Made by a program: the position numbers and the translations under genes. Below the pieces are notes generated by a model. It ran no database searches and was not told the DNA's origin. It saw only the letters and a program-made list of their open reading frames with translations. DNA of 64,000 nt from an uncultured Halomonas sp. (lineage in GTDB: Bacteria; Pseudomonadota; Gammaproteobacteria; Pseudomonadales; Halomonadaceae), in the NCBI RefSeq assembly GCF_947500835.1, contig NZ_CANMTQ010000002.1, positions 186,001-250,000 of the forward strand. The letters are read 5' to 3'. Every line of letters starts with the position of its first letter. Within the stretch, counting starts at the first letter, position 1. Below are positions 45,469-54,328 of this stretch, piece by piece.

Positions 45469-45975
45469 TTGTCCATCGAAACCAGCACCATTACTTTTCG
45501 AGACTATCGAGCCGCCGACCGGAATTGGGTCGCGACCGCCAACGTCCGTCATTACACGATAGTCGAGGGGTTTGAATCCGGTTTTGCAGACGCGGTTTCT
45601 GAGGCCCTCGATCTACTGGAGAAGAAGCTGGAGGATAGAGCTAGCTGTTTCCTGATCGCGGAAGCGGCCAAAAACATGATCGGATGCGTTTTCTTTACCG
45701 CAGAAACCATTACTGAAGGCAGGCTTCGCCTCTTCTATCTGGACGAGTCGTACCGTGGGCAGGGCATTGGCAGAGCCATGCTCGATCGGATTATCGAACA
45801 TGCTCAGGGGGAAGGCTTCGATAGGATTCGTGTTTCAACCTTCGACCGCCACGTCAACGCCTGCCGCCTCTACCAGTCGGCTGGCTTTCAGTCTGTGATC
45901 GGAGAACCCTTGATCGCTTTCGGCCAGTCCATGCGTCAAGCGGATTTCGAGCTGCGTCTGCCCGATCATTCCTGA
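45469..45975 (+). CDS. GNAT-family N-acetyltransferase
   Basis: A 168-aa acetyl-CoA-dependent acetyltransferase. It starts ITFRDYRAADRNWVA and has the acetyl-CoA loop DESYRGQGIGRAMLDRIIEHA (about residues 87-107), followed by IRVSTFDRHVNACRLYQSAGF. The start is TTG at 45469 with GGGA nine bases upstream; no in-frame ATG gives the full domain. Substrate is unknown. Confidence 0.82.
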   Translation: MSIETSTITFRDYRAADRNWVATANVRHYTIVEGFESGFADAVSEALDLLEKKLEDRASCFLIAEAAKNMIGCVFFTAETITEGRLRLFYLDESYRGQGIGRAMLDRIIEHAQGEGFDRIRVSTFDRHVNACRLYQSAGFQSVIGEPLIAFGQSMRQADFELRLPDHS

Positions 45976-46085
45976 TGGCAATGGTATTGCTTCTTGATCT
46001 GTAAGGGCCCTTGAATTCAGCCGGGGCAGTATCCCACTCTGGCCTGGCTAATATTGAGCCGTCACTGCTACTTCGAGACACCTAC

Positions 46086-47051
46086 ATGCGCCTGGACTAT
46101 CAAGGGCCCTGGCCCGAGCCCATCGGCTTCCTGTTGCTGCCGCGCTTTTCGATGATGGCGTTTTTTTCTGCGGTGGAACCTCTGCGTATCGCCAATCGCA
46201 TTGCGGGCAAGGAGGTCTTCTGCTGGCATGTGATCAGTCAGGACGGCCAGCCCATCAGCGCCAGCAATGGCATGACCCTGCTGGCGGATACCTCCCTGGA
46301 CTCGGCGCCGGCGCTTGCAAGCCTGGCGGTGGTTGCCAGCTTCGAGCCCGAGGCGACCCTGTCCCGTCACCTGATTCGCTGGCTCAACCAGTTGGCGCAA
46401 CGCGGCTGCGTGCTGGGCGGTCTCGATACCGGCAGCTTCATTCTGGCTCGCGCAGGATTGCTTGAAGGCCAACGCGTGACGCTGCATTGGGAAAGCCTGC
46501 CCAGCTTTCGTGAACGCTTTCCGGAGATCGATGCCACTGAATCGCTTTACGAAATAAGCACCGAGCGCTTCTCCTGCGCCGGGGGGGCCGCCGCCATGGA
46601 CATGGCCCTGGCGATGATTGCGCGGCGACATGGCGACGAGCTGGCCACCGCAGTCTCGGAGCAGTTGATTCATGCCCGCATGCGTACTCAACGCGATCAT
46701 CAGCGTCTGGCCCTGACCCGTCGCCTGGGCACCCATCGCCATGCTCTGGTCGAGGCGGTGGCGTTGATGGAGCAGCATATCGAGGCACCGTTATCCGTAG
46801 GCGACATCGCCGGGAAAGTGGGTATTTCGTTGCGCCAGCTGCAGCGACTGTTCGAACAGGAACTGACCACAAGCCCTCGGGATCACTATCTTGCGCTGCG
46901 TCTTTCCCGCGGGCGCCAGCTTCTCAGGGAGACCGATCACGACATCCTGAGCATCAGCCTGGCCTGTGGTTTTACCTCGCCGTCGAGCTTCTCCCGAGCC
47001 TATAAAGGCCGCTATGGCGTCAGCCCTCGCGGTGATCGACATGCCGGCTGA
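46086..47051 (+). CDS. GlxA-family AraC-type regulator (CdhR/GbdR-like)
   Basis: A 321-aa regulator with a DJ-1/PfpI-like domain (EPIGFLLLPRFSMMAFFSAVEP, LGGLDTGSFILARAGLLEG, FSCAGGAAAMDMALAMIARR) and a C-terminal AraC domain (IAGKVGISLRQLQRLFEQEL, LACGFTSPSSFSRAYKGRYG). Start 46086 begins where family members begin; a TTG at 46011 would add 25 atypical residues. It precedes a dioxygenase gene on the same strand. Relatives regulate glycine betaine, carnitine and other quaternary-amine genes. Confidence 0.87.
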   Translation: MRLDYQGPWPEPIGFLLLPRFSMMAFFSAVEPLRIANRIAGKEVFCWHVISQDGQPISASNGMTLLADTSLDSAPALASLAVVASFEPEATLSRHLIRWLNQLAQRGCVLGGLDTGSFILARAGLLEGQRVTLHWESLPSFRERFPEIDATESLYEISTERFSCAGGAAAMDMALAMIARRHGDELATAVSEQLIHARMRTQRDHQRLALTRRLGTHRHALVEAVALMEQHIEAPLSVGDIAGKVGISLRQLQRLFEQELTTSPRDHYLALRLSRGRQLLRETDHDILSISLACGFTSPSSFSRAYKGRYGVSPRGDRHAG

Positions 47052-47184
47052 ATCGTTCATGCCACCCCAGGCACTGCCTCTCACGACATGGCGGATCATG
47101 CCAAAAAGCTGTCGCGTTGTGTCGTGTTGGCGACGCTCCAGGCGGGCATGCTGGCGTTAAATGCCCTTTGGCGGAGCCATGACC

Positions 47185-48465
47185 ATGACTGGAACAGCGA
47201 CCGATTCCCGACTTCCTTTAACGCCGGATTACGACGCCTGGCCCATCGAGGTGCTGCCTGCCCGGGTCAGCCACGATGAACGCGTGCTCGAACTGCACTG
47301 GCAGGACGGCCTCGTCAGCCGCTATCACAGCGTCTGGCTGCGGGAGAATGCCGCCGACGACAGCACCGTCAATCCGGCCACTCGGGAGCGCATTCTTGAT
47401 CTCTCGACCTTGGGCGACTGGCCGACAATCAGCGAGGCGACGCTGAACGAGCAGGGGGCGCTAAGCGTCACCTTCGCACCCGAGAATCGCACCCTTAGTT
47501 TTCACCCCGGCTGGCTGCGGGCGAATGATTACTCCAATCTCGAACAGCCAGACGCGCCCCTGGTGCCGGTGACCACCTGGACCGGCGAAGAAATGGCGGA
47601 GCCGATCAGCCTGGACGCCAGCGGCTGGCTCGCTCATGCAGACACCCATCCGGAAGACGACCCGCAGTTCGAGGCGTTATTGCAGGATGCCTTGAAAGCG
47701 GTGCTCGGTCACGGCCTGGTACGATTGCGCAATTTACCCACCGAGCCCGGCACCCTGGCGCGCATCGCCGAGCGCATCGGGCCCATGCGCGATACCAACT
47801 TCGGCACCTTGTTCGACGTCAAGGCCAAGCCGGACCCGGACTCCAACGCCTACACTTCCATTGCCTTGCCCTTCCACGTCGATCTACCCACCCGAGAATA
47901 CCAGCCGGGGCTTCAGTTCTTGCACTGCCTGGAAAACAGCGTCGAGGGCGGCCAGGCGGTGATGGCGGACGGCTTCGCCATCGCCGAGGCGCTGCGGGAT
48001 GAGCACCCCGAGGCCTTTGCGACCCTGACTCGTGTTCATTGGTGCTATGCCAACACCGCCAAGGTAACGGACTATGTCTGGTTCGACCCGATGATCAAGC
48101 TCGACGACCGCGGGCGGCTGCTCGAGGTGCGCATCGCCGACTTCCTGCGCGGCCCGCTGATGGCGCCCTTCGAGGATATCGAACCGGCCTATGACGCCCT
48201 GATGCAGTTGCAGCGATTGTTGAAGGAGCCGCGTTTCGCCCAGCGCTTCACCTATCTTCCCGGCGATCTGGTGATCTTCGACAACCGCCGCCTGCTGCAT
48301 GCCCGGGACGCGTTTGAAGGCAGCTCCGGCCATCGCTGGCTGCAGGGCTGCTACATGGAGCGCGACGAGATTCGCTCCCGGCTGCGCATGCTATGGCGCA
48401 GCGAGCGCCGGCGGCGGGTTGAAGTGCTCGACCAGGCGCGGCCGGAAGTAGCCGTTGAGAAATGA
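47185..48465 (+). CDS. TauD/BBOX-like Fe(II)/2-oxoglutarate dioxygenase
   Basis: A 426-aa oxygenase resembling gamma-butyrobetaine dioxygenase. CGGAG eight bases upstream points to ATG 47185. An N-terminal DUF971-like domain (VLELHWQDGLVSRYHSVWLR) precedes the TauD domain. Iron ligands are His231 and Asp233 in FHVDLPTREY and His372 in DNRRLLHARDAF; ERIGPMRDTNFGTLFDVKAK is typical of the group. The cysteines that bind zinc in the N-terminal domain of BBOX (C-x-C-x2-C after WLRDN) are missing: here the stretch is WLRENAADDSTVNPATRER. Hydroxylation of a betaine-like substrate is likely from family and neighbours, but the exact one is open. Confidence 0.82.
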   Translation: MTGTATDSRLPLTPDYDAWPIEVLPARVSHDERVLELHWQDGLVSRYHSVWLRENAADDSTVNPATRERILDLSTLGDWPTISEATLNEQGALSVTFAPENRTLSFHPGWLRANDYSNLEQPDAPLVPVTTWTGEEMAEPISLDASGWLAHADTHPEDDPQFEALLQDALKAVLGHGLVRLRNLPTEPGTLARIAERIGPMRDTNFGTLFDVKAKPDPDSNAYTSIALPFHVDLPTREYQPGLQFLHCLENSVEGGQAVMADGFAIAEALRDEHPEAFATLTRVHWCYANTAKVTDYVWFDPMIKLDDRGRLLEVRIADFLRGPLMAPFEDIEPAYDALMQLQRLLKEPRFAQRFTYLPGDLVIFDNRRLLHARDAFEGSSGHRWLQGCYMERDEIRSRLRMLWRSERRRRVEVLDQARPEVAVEK

Positions 48466-48480
48466 GGGATTGGCGTCCGT

Positions 48481-49494
48481 TCAACCAACGCCCCGCTCTG
48501 CGGTTTCGCTGGGCCGTTCGCCGAAACGCGCCTGATAGGCCCGGGAAAAATGCGCCAAGTGAGTAAAGCCCGTGGCAAGTGCTGCGTCGGTGACCTGGCA
48601 CCGGCTGTCCGTGAGGATGCGCCGGGACTGATCCAGACGCATACCCAGGTAGTAGTGCTTGGGTGTTTCGCCTAGGTAAGCTTGAAACTGGCGGGATAGC
48701 TGGCGCTGAGACTGCCCCACTAGCCGGCAGATTTCCGGTATCGACACTACCTGGCCCAGGTGCGCCTCCATGATGGCCAGGGTATTGGCCACCGTGCGCG
48801 GCAAATGCTGCAACTCCTTCCTGGTCTGATGTTCGCGTAGTTCGCCTTCGGAAAAGCGCTGGTGCACCAGTTGGCGGCTGACCGCATCCGCCAGCGCCGG
48901 CCCGTACCCCTGCTCGATCCACTGCAGCATCATGTCGATGCCCGCCGCGCCGCCGGAGCCGGTCAGGCTTTGCTGCGTGAATTCGAAGCGTGACCGACTG
49001 ACCGCAAAATGGGGGAACTCCTCCTGGAACGCGGGAATACTCTCCCAGTGCAGGGCCACCGGCTGATGCTCGAGTACCCCGGCTCGGGCCAGGATGAAGG
49101 GTGCCGTATCCAGCCCTCCGACCTGGCCGCCGAAGGCCGCAACCTGGCGCAGCATGGCGCGATCGCCGGCGGTCACCGTGGCCTCGGCTTCATAGGACGA
49201 GACCGCCATCAATAGCTCGCACTCCTTGAGCCCCTCGAGCCGACCATCCACATCGGTACGTACGCCATTACTGGCTATCACCGGCTCACCGGTACTCGAC
49301 AGCAACCGCCAGGCAAACAGCGGGCGACCGAAACGATTGGCGACGCGAAGGGGCTCCAGCAGGCACACGAGCGACAACATCGAGAACTTGGGCAGTAGCC
49401 AGACATCGATGGTGTGCTCCGCCTCCTCCGGCCGGAGCACCGGTGGACTATCCGGGCGCGGGTAGGGCCAGTTTGTCGAAAAAACCTCACTCAT
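48481..49494 (-). CDS. GlxA-family AraC-type regulator
   Basis: A 337-aa regulator starting MSEVFSTNWPYPRPDSP at ATG 49494. The N-terminal DJ-1/PfpI-like domain has IDVWLLPKFSMLSLVCLLEP, QVGGLDTAPFILARAGVLEH and GGAAGIDMMLQWIEQGYG; the AraC domain has ICRLVGQSQRQLSRQFQAYL and LATGFTHLAHFSRAYQARFG. It is divergent from the dioxygenase/HD-protein pair with only about 115 bp between starts, so it probably regulates them. It faces the first dioxygenase gene tail to tail. Confidence 0.87.
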   Translation of the reverse strand: MSEVFSTNWPYPRPDSPPVLRPEEAEHTIDVWLLPKFSMLSLVCLLEPLRVANRFGRPLFAWRLLSSTGEPVIASNGVRTDVDGRLEGLKECELLMAVSSYEAEATVTAGDRAMLRQVAAFGGQVGGLDTAPFILARAGVLEHQPVALHWESIPAFQEEFPHFAVSRSRFEFTQQSLTGSGGAAGIDMMLQWIEQGYGPALADAVSRQLVHQRFSEGELREHQTRKELQHLPRTVANTLAIMEAHLGQVVSIPEICRLVGQSQRQLSRQFQAYLGETPKHYYLGMRLDQSRRILTDSRCQVTDAALATGFTHLAHFSRAYQARFGERPSETAERGVG

Positions 49495-49609
49495 GGCGAA
49501 TAACCGCAAGCATATGGCCAAAAAAATCAAACCCTGGCGTGATTATGGCACTAAGTTAAAGGCAATGTCGTCATCCATCACCCCGAATACCGTGGAGAAT
49601 CGCGAACCC

Positions 49610-50731
49610 ATGACCACCGCCAACATCACATTGGATGCCAAAGGCCGTCGTCTAGTCCTGCGCGATCAAGACCGGGAGCGCTGCTTCGCGGCCTTGTGGT
49701 TGCGGGAACGTGCTCCGGATACCGAGACGCTGGATGCCCAGACCGGCCAACGCCTGATCGAGGCCGCCCAGCTGCCTCTCGACCTGACCATCGAAGAAGC
49801 CAAGATCGACGGCGAAATGCTGCGTCTCCGGTTCAGCGATGCGCACCGCACGCTCTTCCCGTTGGCGACCCTTCGCAAGGCGGATGAGGTGAGCAAAAGC
49901 GATACGCCGGATGATCTGATTCTGTGGGATGCAGGGCTCGCCACGCTGCCCGAAGCGGACTTTGAGGCAGCGCTTGAAAGCGACGAGCGACTGCTGGCGA
50001 TGCTGGAGCATCTTCGCCGCTACGGCTTCGTGCGGGTGCGAGCCGTACCTAATGATGAAGACGGCATGCAGGCGCTGATTGATCGCATCGGCCCACTGCG
50101 GCGCACCAACTGGGGGGGTATCGCCGACGTCAAATCCGTGCCTCAGGCCTATGACCTGACCATGACCCAGCGCGGCCTGGAGCCGCATACCGACAACCCC
50201 TATCGCGACCCGATCCCCGGCTACATCTGGCTGCATTGCCTGACCAACGCCGCCGAGGGCGGTGACAGCACCCTGGTGGACGGATTCATGGCGGCTCGGC
50301 GGTTGCGGGAAGAATCGCCTGAGCACTTCGAGTGCCTGACCCAGCTCGCCACGGAGTTCCTGTACACCGACGACACCACGCACCTGGAAAGCGAGGGGCC
50401 GTTGATCGAGCTCGATAGTCTTGGTCAGCTACGTCGGGTACGCTTTTCCAACCGCACCGAGCGGGTGCCCGCTCACGACCCGGAGGTGCTGGAGCGCTAC
50501 TACGCCGCCCGACAGCGGTTTTACGAATTGATCACCTCCGACGAGTTGACGGTACACCTCAAGCTCGACCCCGGCGAGATGCTGATCATGGACAACTATC
50601 GCTTGTTCCACGGTCGCACCGCCTTTCAGCTGGAAGGCGGCATTCGTCATATGCGCCAGGGCTACGTCGACCGGGACAGCACCGCCAGCCGTCGCCGCGT
50701 TTTACAGACGCAACTAGGGGAGAACGCATGA
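49610..50731 (+). CDS. BBOX/TmpA-like Fe(II)/2-oxoglutarate dioxygenase
   Basis: A 373-aa TauD-family oxygenase with a short DUF971-like N-terminal domain. Iron ligands are His193 and Asp195 (LEPHTDNPYRDPIPG) and His334 (NYRLFHGRTAF); IDRIGPLRRTNWGGIADVKS precedes them. ATG 49610 with GGAGA about 12 bases upstream is preferred; in-frame ATGs at 49493 and 49565 would add atypical residues. The N-terminal zinc cysteines of BBOX are absent. The stop overlaps the start of an HD-domain protein, the arrangement of PhnY-PhnZ and TmpA-TmpB, in which a 2OG dioxygenase hydroxylates an amino or trimethylamino phosphonate and an HD oxygenase cleaves it. The substrate here is unproven. Confidence 0.8.
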   Translation: MTTANITLDAKGRRLVLRDQDRERCFAALWLRERAPDTETLDAQTGQRLIEAAQLPLDLTIEEAKIDGEMLRLRFSDAHRTLFPLATLRKADEVSKSDTPDDLILWDAGLATLPEADFEAALESDERLLAMLEHLRRYGFVRVRAVPNDEDGMQALIDRIGPLRRTNWGGIADVKSVPQAYDLTMTQRGLEPHTDNPYRDPIPGYIWLHCLTNAAEGGDSTLVDGFMAARRLREESPEHFECLTQLATEFLYTDDTTHLESEGPLIELDSLGQLRRVRFSNRTERVPAHDPEVLERYYAARQRFYELITSDELTVHLKLDPGEMLIMDNYRLFHGRTAFQLEGGIRHMRQGYVDRDSTASRRRVLQTQLGENA

Positions 50732-51315
50732 TGGAACAGGCAACCTTCAAACGCTTCGATGAAAGCCGTGCCGAGGACTGGCAGATCATCGATGCGCACT
50801 TCCAGATCTATCAGAACGACGCCAGTCGCCGGGTGCTTGAACATCTCTTGCATCTCAAGGGCGACAACCACGGCTACCCGGTGGACCGTTTCGAACACAG
50901 CCTGCAGACCGCCACTCGGGCGCTGCGCGCCGGCGCCGACGAGGAAACCGTGGTATGCGCCCTGCTACATGACATCGGCGACGACCTGGCACCGGCCAAT
51001 CATGCGGAAATCGCCGCGGCGATTCTCGAGCCCTTCATCGATCCGCTCAACACCTGGATGATTCGCCATCACGAACTCTTCCAGGGCTATCATTACCGCC
51101 ATTTCTACGGCCTCGATCCGCATGCCCGGGAGCAGTTCCGCGATCATCCGGCCTATGACCGCACCGTGCGCTTCTGCGACGAGTGGGATCAGTGCGCCTT
51201 CGACCCGGACTACGATACCCTGCCGCTTACGCACTTCATTCCCATGGTGGAACGCATCATGAGCCGCGCCCCGTTCGGCGGCGAGCAAACAGCTGAGGTA
51301 ACCGCCAAGGATTGA
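50728..51315 (+). CDS. HD-domain protein, PhnZ/TmpB-like mixed-valent diiron oxygenase candidate
   Basis: A 195-aa HD-superfamily protein often labelled 'predicted HD phosphohydrolase'. Metal ligands of the MIOX/PhnZ type can be traced: His57 (FEHSLQ), His81-Asp82 (LLHDIGDD), His92 (NHAEI), His114/115 (IRHHELFQGYHY) and Asp151 (FCDEWDQ). Its ATG overlaps the stop of the 2OG dioxygenase gene, so the two are translationally coupled. In PhnZ a Tyr and a Glu lie nine and six residues before the EH pair; here those positions are Asn47 and Tyr50, so a different substrate or pocket is expected. Simple phosphohydrolase function is the alternative. Confidence 0.75.
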   Translation: MMEQATFKRFDESRAEDWQIIDAHFQIYQNDASRRVLEHLLHLKGDNHGYPVDRFEHSLQTATRALRAGADEETVVCALLHDIGDDLAPANHAEIAAAILEPFIDPLNTWMIRHHELFQGYHYRHFYGLDPHAREQFRDHPAYDRTVRFCDEWDQCAFDPDYDTLPLTHFIPMVERIMSRAPFGGEQTAEVTAKD

Positions 51316-51335
51316 TTTTTCTTTTTTTCGTTTAC

Positions 51336-51371
51336 CCGCCGAGAGGCGGTAGAGCGCTGCTTAATCAGCGC
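51336..51371. other. two small hairpins before the betaine-type binding protein
   Basis: CCGCC/GGCGG (51336-51349) and GCGCTG/CAGCGC (51354-51371) lie in the 79-bp gap upstream of the SBP gene, after a T-rich run. They may be processing or attenuation elements. Confidence 0.35.
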
Positions 51372-51394
51372 CTTACACAATAACGAGGACACCC

Positions 51395-52318
51395 ATGACA
51401 CTGCGCAACACACTGTTTATTGCCGGCTTGACGCTGCTTCCCCTTATCGCCCAGGCCGCCGATGAAGCGGATACGGTCAATTTCGTGGTGCCTCCATGGC
51501 CCGGGGTAACGGTCAAGACCGAGATCGTCGCAAGGCTCATTGACGATCTGGGCTACCAAGCCAATCGCATCGACATGAGCAGCACCGTGGGCTACAGCAC
51601 CCTGCAATCCGGCGATACCGACGTTTTCCTGGGCGGCTGGTTGCCCGCTCAGCAGAAGATTTACGACGCCGCCATGCAGTCCAACGCCATCGTCGATCTT
51701 GGCAACAACGTCGAAGGGGCGCGCATGGGGTTTGCGGTGCCCGGGTACGTGCACGATGCGGGCATCACCAGCGCCGCCCAGTTGAACGAGCCGGAAAATC
51801 GCAAGCGCTTCGATGGTGAGTTCTACTCCATCGAAAGCGGTTCCACCGTCAGCGAATCCATCAACGACGCCGTGGATGCGGACATCTACGGCCTGGGCGA
51901 CTGGAACATCCGCGAATCCTCCACCGCCGGCATGCTGGCGGAAGTCGATGCCGCTGCTCGCGATCAGCGCTGGATCGTCTTCTACGGCTGGACACCCCAC
52001 TGGATGGCGCCCAAGTACGACATGGCCATTCTCGACGACCCTGAAGGCGTCTACGGCAAGGAGAACGGCAAGAGCGATATCCGCACCATCGTTCGGCGTG
52101 ATTTCAGCAAGGCCAATCCCAATCTGACCAAGCTGCTGGATCAAGTAGTCTTCAGTGCCGAAGAGCAAAGCCAGTTCATCGATGCGTTCAGTCAGCAGGA
52201 AAAGAACCTGGAAGACGTCGCCGAAGCCTGGATCGAAGATCATCCGGATCAGATCAGGGCGTTTCTAGAGGGTGTGACGACTCGGGATGGGCAGCCAGCC
52301 CAGGACGCCATCCAGTAA
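51395..52318 (+). CDS. glycine betaine/choline/carnitine-type ABC substrate-binding protein
   Basis: A 307-aa OpuAC-family periplasmic receptor with signal LTLLPLIAQA-ADE. The mature part starts VNFVVPPWPGVTVKTEIVAR and shows the family's YSTLQSGDTDVFLGGWLP, YGLGDWNIRES and VFYGWTPHWMAPKYDMAILD, rich in Trp for a cation-pi cage around a quaternary ammonium group. CGAGGA precedes the ATG. No OpuA-type permease or ATPase is next to it; the ABC genes downstream are of the amino-acid type, so it must work with components elsewhere or is a specialised receptor. Context suggests the ligand is the substrate of the two dioxygenases. Confidence 0.87.
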   Translation: MTLRNTLFIAGLTLLPLIAQAADEADTVNFVVPPWPGVTVKTEIVARLIDDLGYQANRIDMSSTVGYSTLQSGDTDVFLGGWLPAQQKIYDAAMQSNAIVDLGNNVEGARMGFAVPGYVHDAGITSAAQLNEPENRKRFDGEFYSIESGSTVSESINDAVDADIYGLGDWNIRESSTAGMLAEVDAAARDQRWIVFYGWTPHWMAPKYDMAILDDPEGVYGKENGKSDIRTIVRRDFSKANPNLTKLLDQVVFSAEEQSQFIDAFSQQEKNLEDVAEAWIEDHPDQIRAFLEGVTTRDGQPAQDAIQ

Positions 52319-52330
52319 AAAGGAGCCATC

Positions 52331-53512
52331 ATGCATTACTCTGACCTGACGAATCGCATTGCCGGTGAAGGCGCAGCCGCCTGGGATATTCACTATCACG
52401 CCATGGAGCGCAAGGCCCGGGGTGAGGACATCATCGTGCTCTCCATCGGCGATCCGGACTTCGTCACGCCCCAGCCGATCATCGACAGCGCCGTGACGAG
52501 CCTGCAGGCCGGCGCGACCCACTATGCCGACGTTCAGGGCAAGCTGCGCCTGCGGGAGCTGATCGCCGCCCATCATCGCCAGCGCGGCGGTACGGCAACG
52601 CCGGATAATGTCGCGGTGCTGGCCGGCGCCCAATGCGGGCTTTACGCCGTCGCCCAGTGCCTGCTCGACCCTGGCGACGAGGTGATCGTCTTCGAACCGA
52701 TGTACGTCACCTACGAAGCCGCCTTGCAGGCCGCCGGCGCCACCCTGGTACGGGTACCTCTGCGCGCGGAAGAGGATTTCCTGCCCCGCTCGGCGGATAT
52801 CGAGGCAGCCATCACGCCTCGCACCAGGGCTATGCTGGTCAACAGTCCGCACAATCCCACCGGCCAAGTGCTGAGCCGGGAACACTGACAGGCCATCGCC
52901 GATGCGTGTCAGCGCCATGATCTGTGGCTGATCTCCGATGAAGTCTATGGCGAGCTGACCTTCGAGGGCGAACACCTCTCACCTGCCACCCTTCCCGGCA
53001 TGGTGGAGCGCACCGCAGTAGTGGACAGCCTGTCGAAATCCCATGCCATGACCGGCTGGCGCCTGGGTTGGGTGATCGGCCCCGAGGAGCTGATCGAGCA
53101 CCTGACCAACCTGGCGCTGTGCATGCTCTATGGCTGCCCGGACTTCATTCAGGACGCCGCTTGTCACGCCCTGGAGCATCCGCCCCAGGAGCTTGCGCAG
53201 ATGCGCGAGACCTATCGGCAGCGCCGGGATGTGGTTCTGGCGACCCTTGCCGACAGCGAAGTACTCGAGGTGCTCACGCCCAAGGCCGGCATGTTCATGA
53301 TGGTGGATATTCGCCGTACCGGTTTATCCACCCAGGCCTTCGCCGATCGCCTGCTGGCGGAACAGAACGTCTCGGTGCTATCCGGCGAAGCCTTCGGCCC
53401 CTCGGCGGCGGGCTTCGTGCGCTTGAGCCTGACGGTCGATGCGAAACTATTGGGCGAGGCCTGCAAACGGATCGAACGCTGTGCCGAGCAATGCCTGACA
53501 ACAACAACCTGA
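52331..53512 (+). pseudogene. class I/II aminotransferase interrupted by an in-frame TGA
   Basis: A PLP-dependent class I/II aminotransferase of 394 codons with one in-frame TGA at codon 186 (52886-52888). Before it: VLSIGDPDFVTPQPI, the LAGAQCGLYAVAQCL and EPMYVTYEAALQAAGAT segments, and MLVNSPHNPTGQVLSREH. After it: QAIADACQRHDLWLISDEVYGELTF, then the PLP-lysine region DSLSKSHAMTGWRLGWVIG. Both parts share one frame and together have normal length, so a TGG (Trp) codon probably became TGA. Translation would stop before the catalytic lysine. It precedes an amino-acid ABC transporter by six bases, suggesting its lost job was deaminating the imported amino acid. Confidence 0.85.
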
Positions 53513-53518
53513 GCGCCT

Positions 53519-54301
53519 ATGACTACAACAACAACGTCTGCCCCGATGATCGATGCTCGGCATCTGGTCAAATGCTTTGGAGAACTCGAGGTTCTCAAGG
53601 ATGTGTCCTTAAGCGTCGCTGAAGGCCAGGTGGTTTCGATCATCGGCTCGAGCGGTTCCGGCAAGAGCACGCTACTGCGCTGCATGAACCTGCTCGAACG
53701 CCCTGACAAAGGTGAACTGACCATCGCCGACGAGGACATTCACTTCACTCATGACGCCGAGGGTTACATCACCGGCCTGGATCGCCGTCAGATTCATCGT
53801 CTGCGCGCCAAGGTCACCATGGTGTTCCAGCAGTTCAATCTGTGGCCGCACCTGAGCGTATTGGGCAATGTCATCGAAGCTCCGCTGCGGGTGCGCGGCT
53901 TGAGCCGACGCAAGGCCGTCAAGCTCGGTGAGCATTATCTGGCCAAGGTGGGACTGTCAGACAAGCGCGACCAATACCCGGCCTATCTCTCCGGGGGCCA
54001 GCAGCAGCGCGTCGCCATTGCCCGGGCACTGGCCATGGAGCCTCGGGTGCTATTGTTCGACGAGCCCACGTCAGCTCTTGACCCGGAACTGGTGAGTGAG
54101 GTACTGGGCGTGATCCGCGACCTCGCTGCCGAGGGTCGTACCATGCTGATGGTGACCCATGAAATGAGCTTTGCCCGGGAGGTATCGCATCAGGTGGTGT
54201 TCCTGCACGAAGGGGAGATCGCCGAGGCCGGCACGCCACAACAGGTCTTCGAGCAAGCGAGCAACGAACGCTGTCGGCAGTTTCTGTCCAGCGTGGCATA
54301 G
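53519..54301 (+). CDS. amino-acid ABC transporter ATP-binding protein
   Basis: A 260-aa GlnQ/HisP-type ATPase. Walker A is IGSSGSGKSTLLRCMN, Q-loop VFQQFNLWPHL, signature LSGGQQQRVAIARAL, Walker B VLLFDEPTSALDPE and H-loop VTHEMSFAREV. It is followed by a binding protein and two permeases on the same strand, making a complete polar amino-acid importer. It starts six bases after the broken aminotransferase. Confidence 0.95.
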   Translation: MTTTTTSAPMIDARHLVKCFGELEVLKDVSLSVAEGQVVSIIGSSGSGKSTLLRCMNLLERPDKGELTIADEDIHFTHDAEGYITGLDRRQIHRLRAKVTMVFQQFNLWPHLSVLGNVIEAPLRVRGLSRRKAVKLGEHYLAKVGLSDKRDQYPAYLSGGQQQRVAIARALAMEPRVLLFDEPTSALDPELVSEVLGVIRDLAAEGRTMLMVTHEMSFAREVSHQVVFLHEGEIAEAGTPQQVFEQASNERCRQFLSSVA

Positions 54302-54328
54302 AAAGAAAACAACAAACGAGGATAGCTG

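Noticed and set aside
52886..52888. TGA as a selenocysteine codon
   Set aside because: Class I/II aminotransferases have no known selenocysteine here, the position suits Trp, and no following SECIS-like hairpin was recognised.
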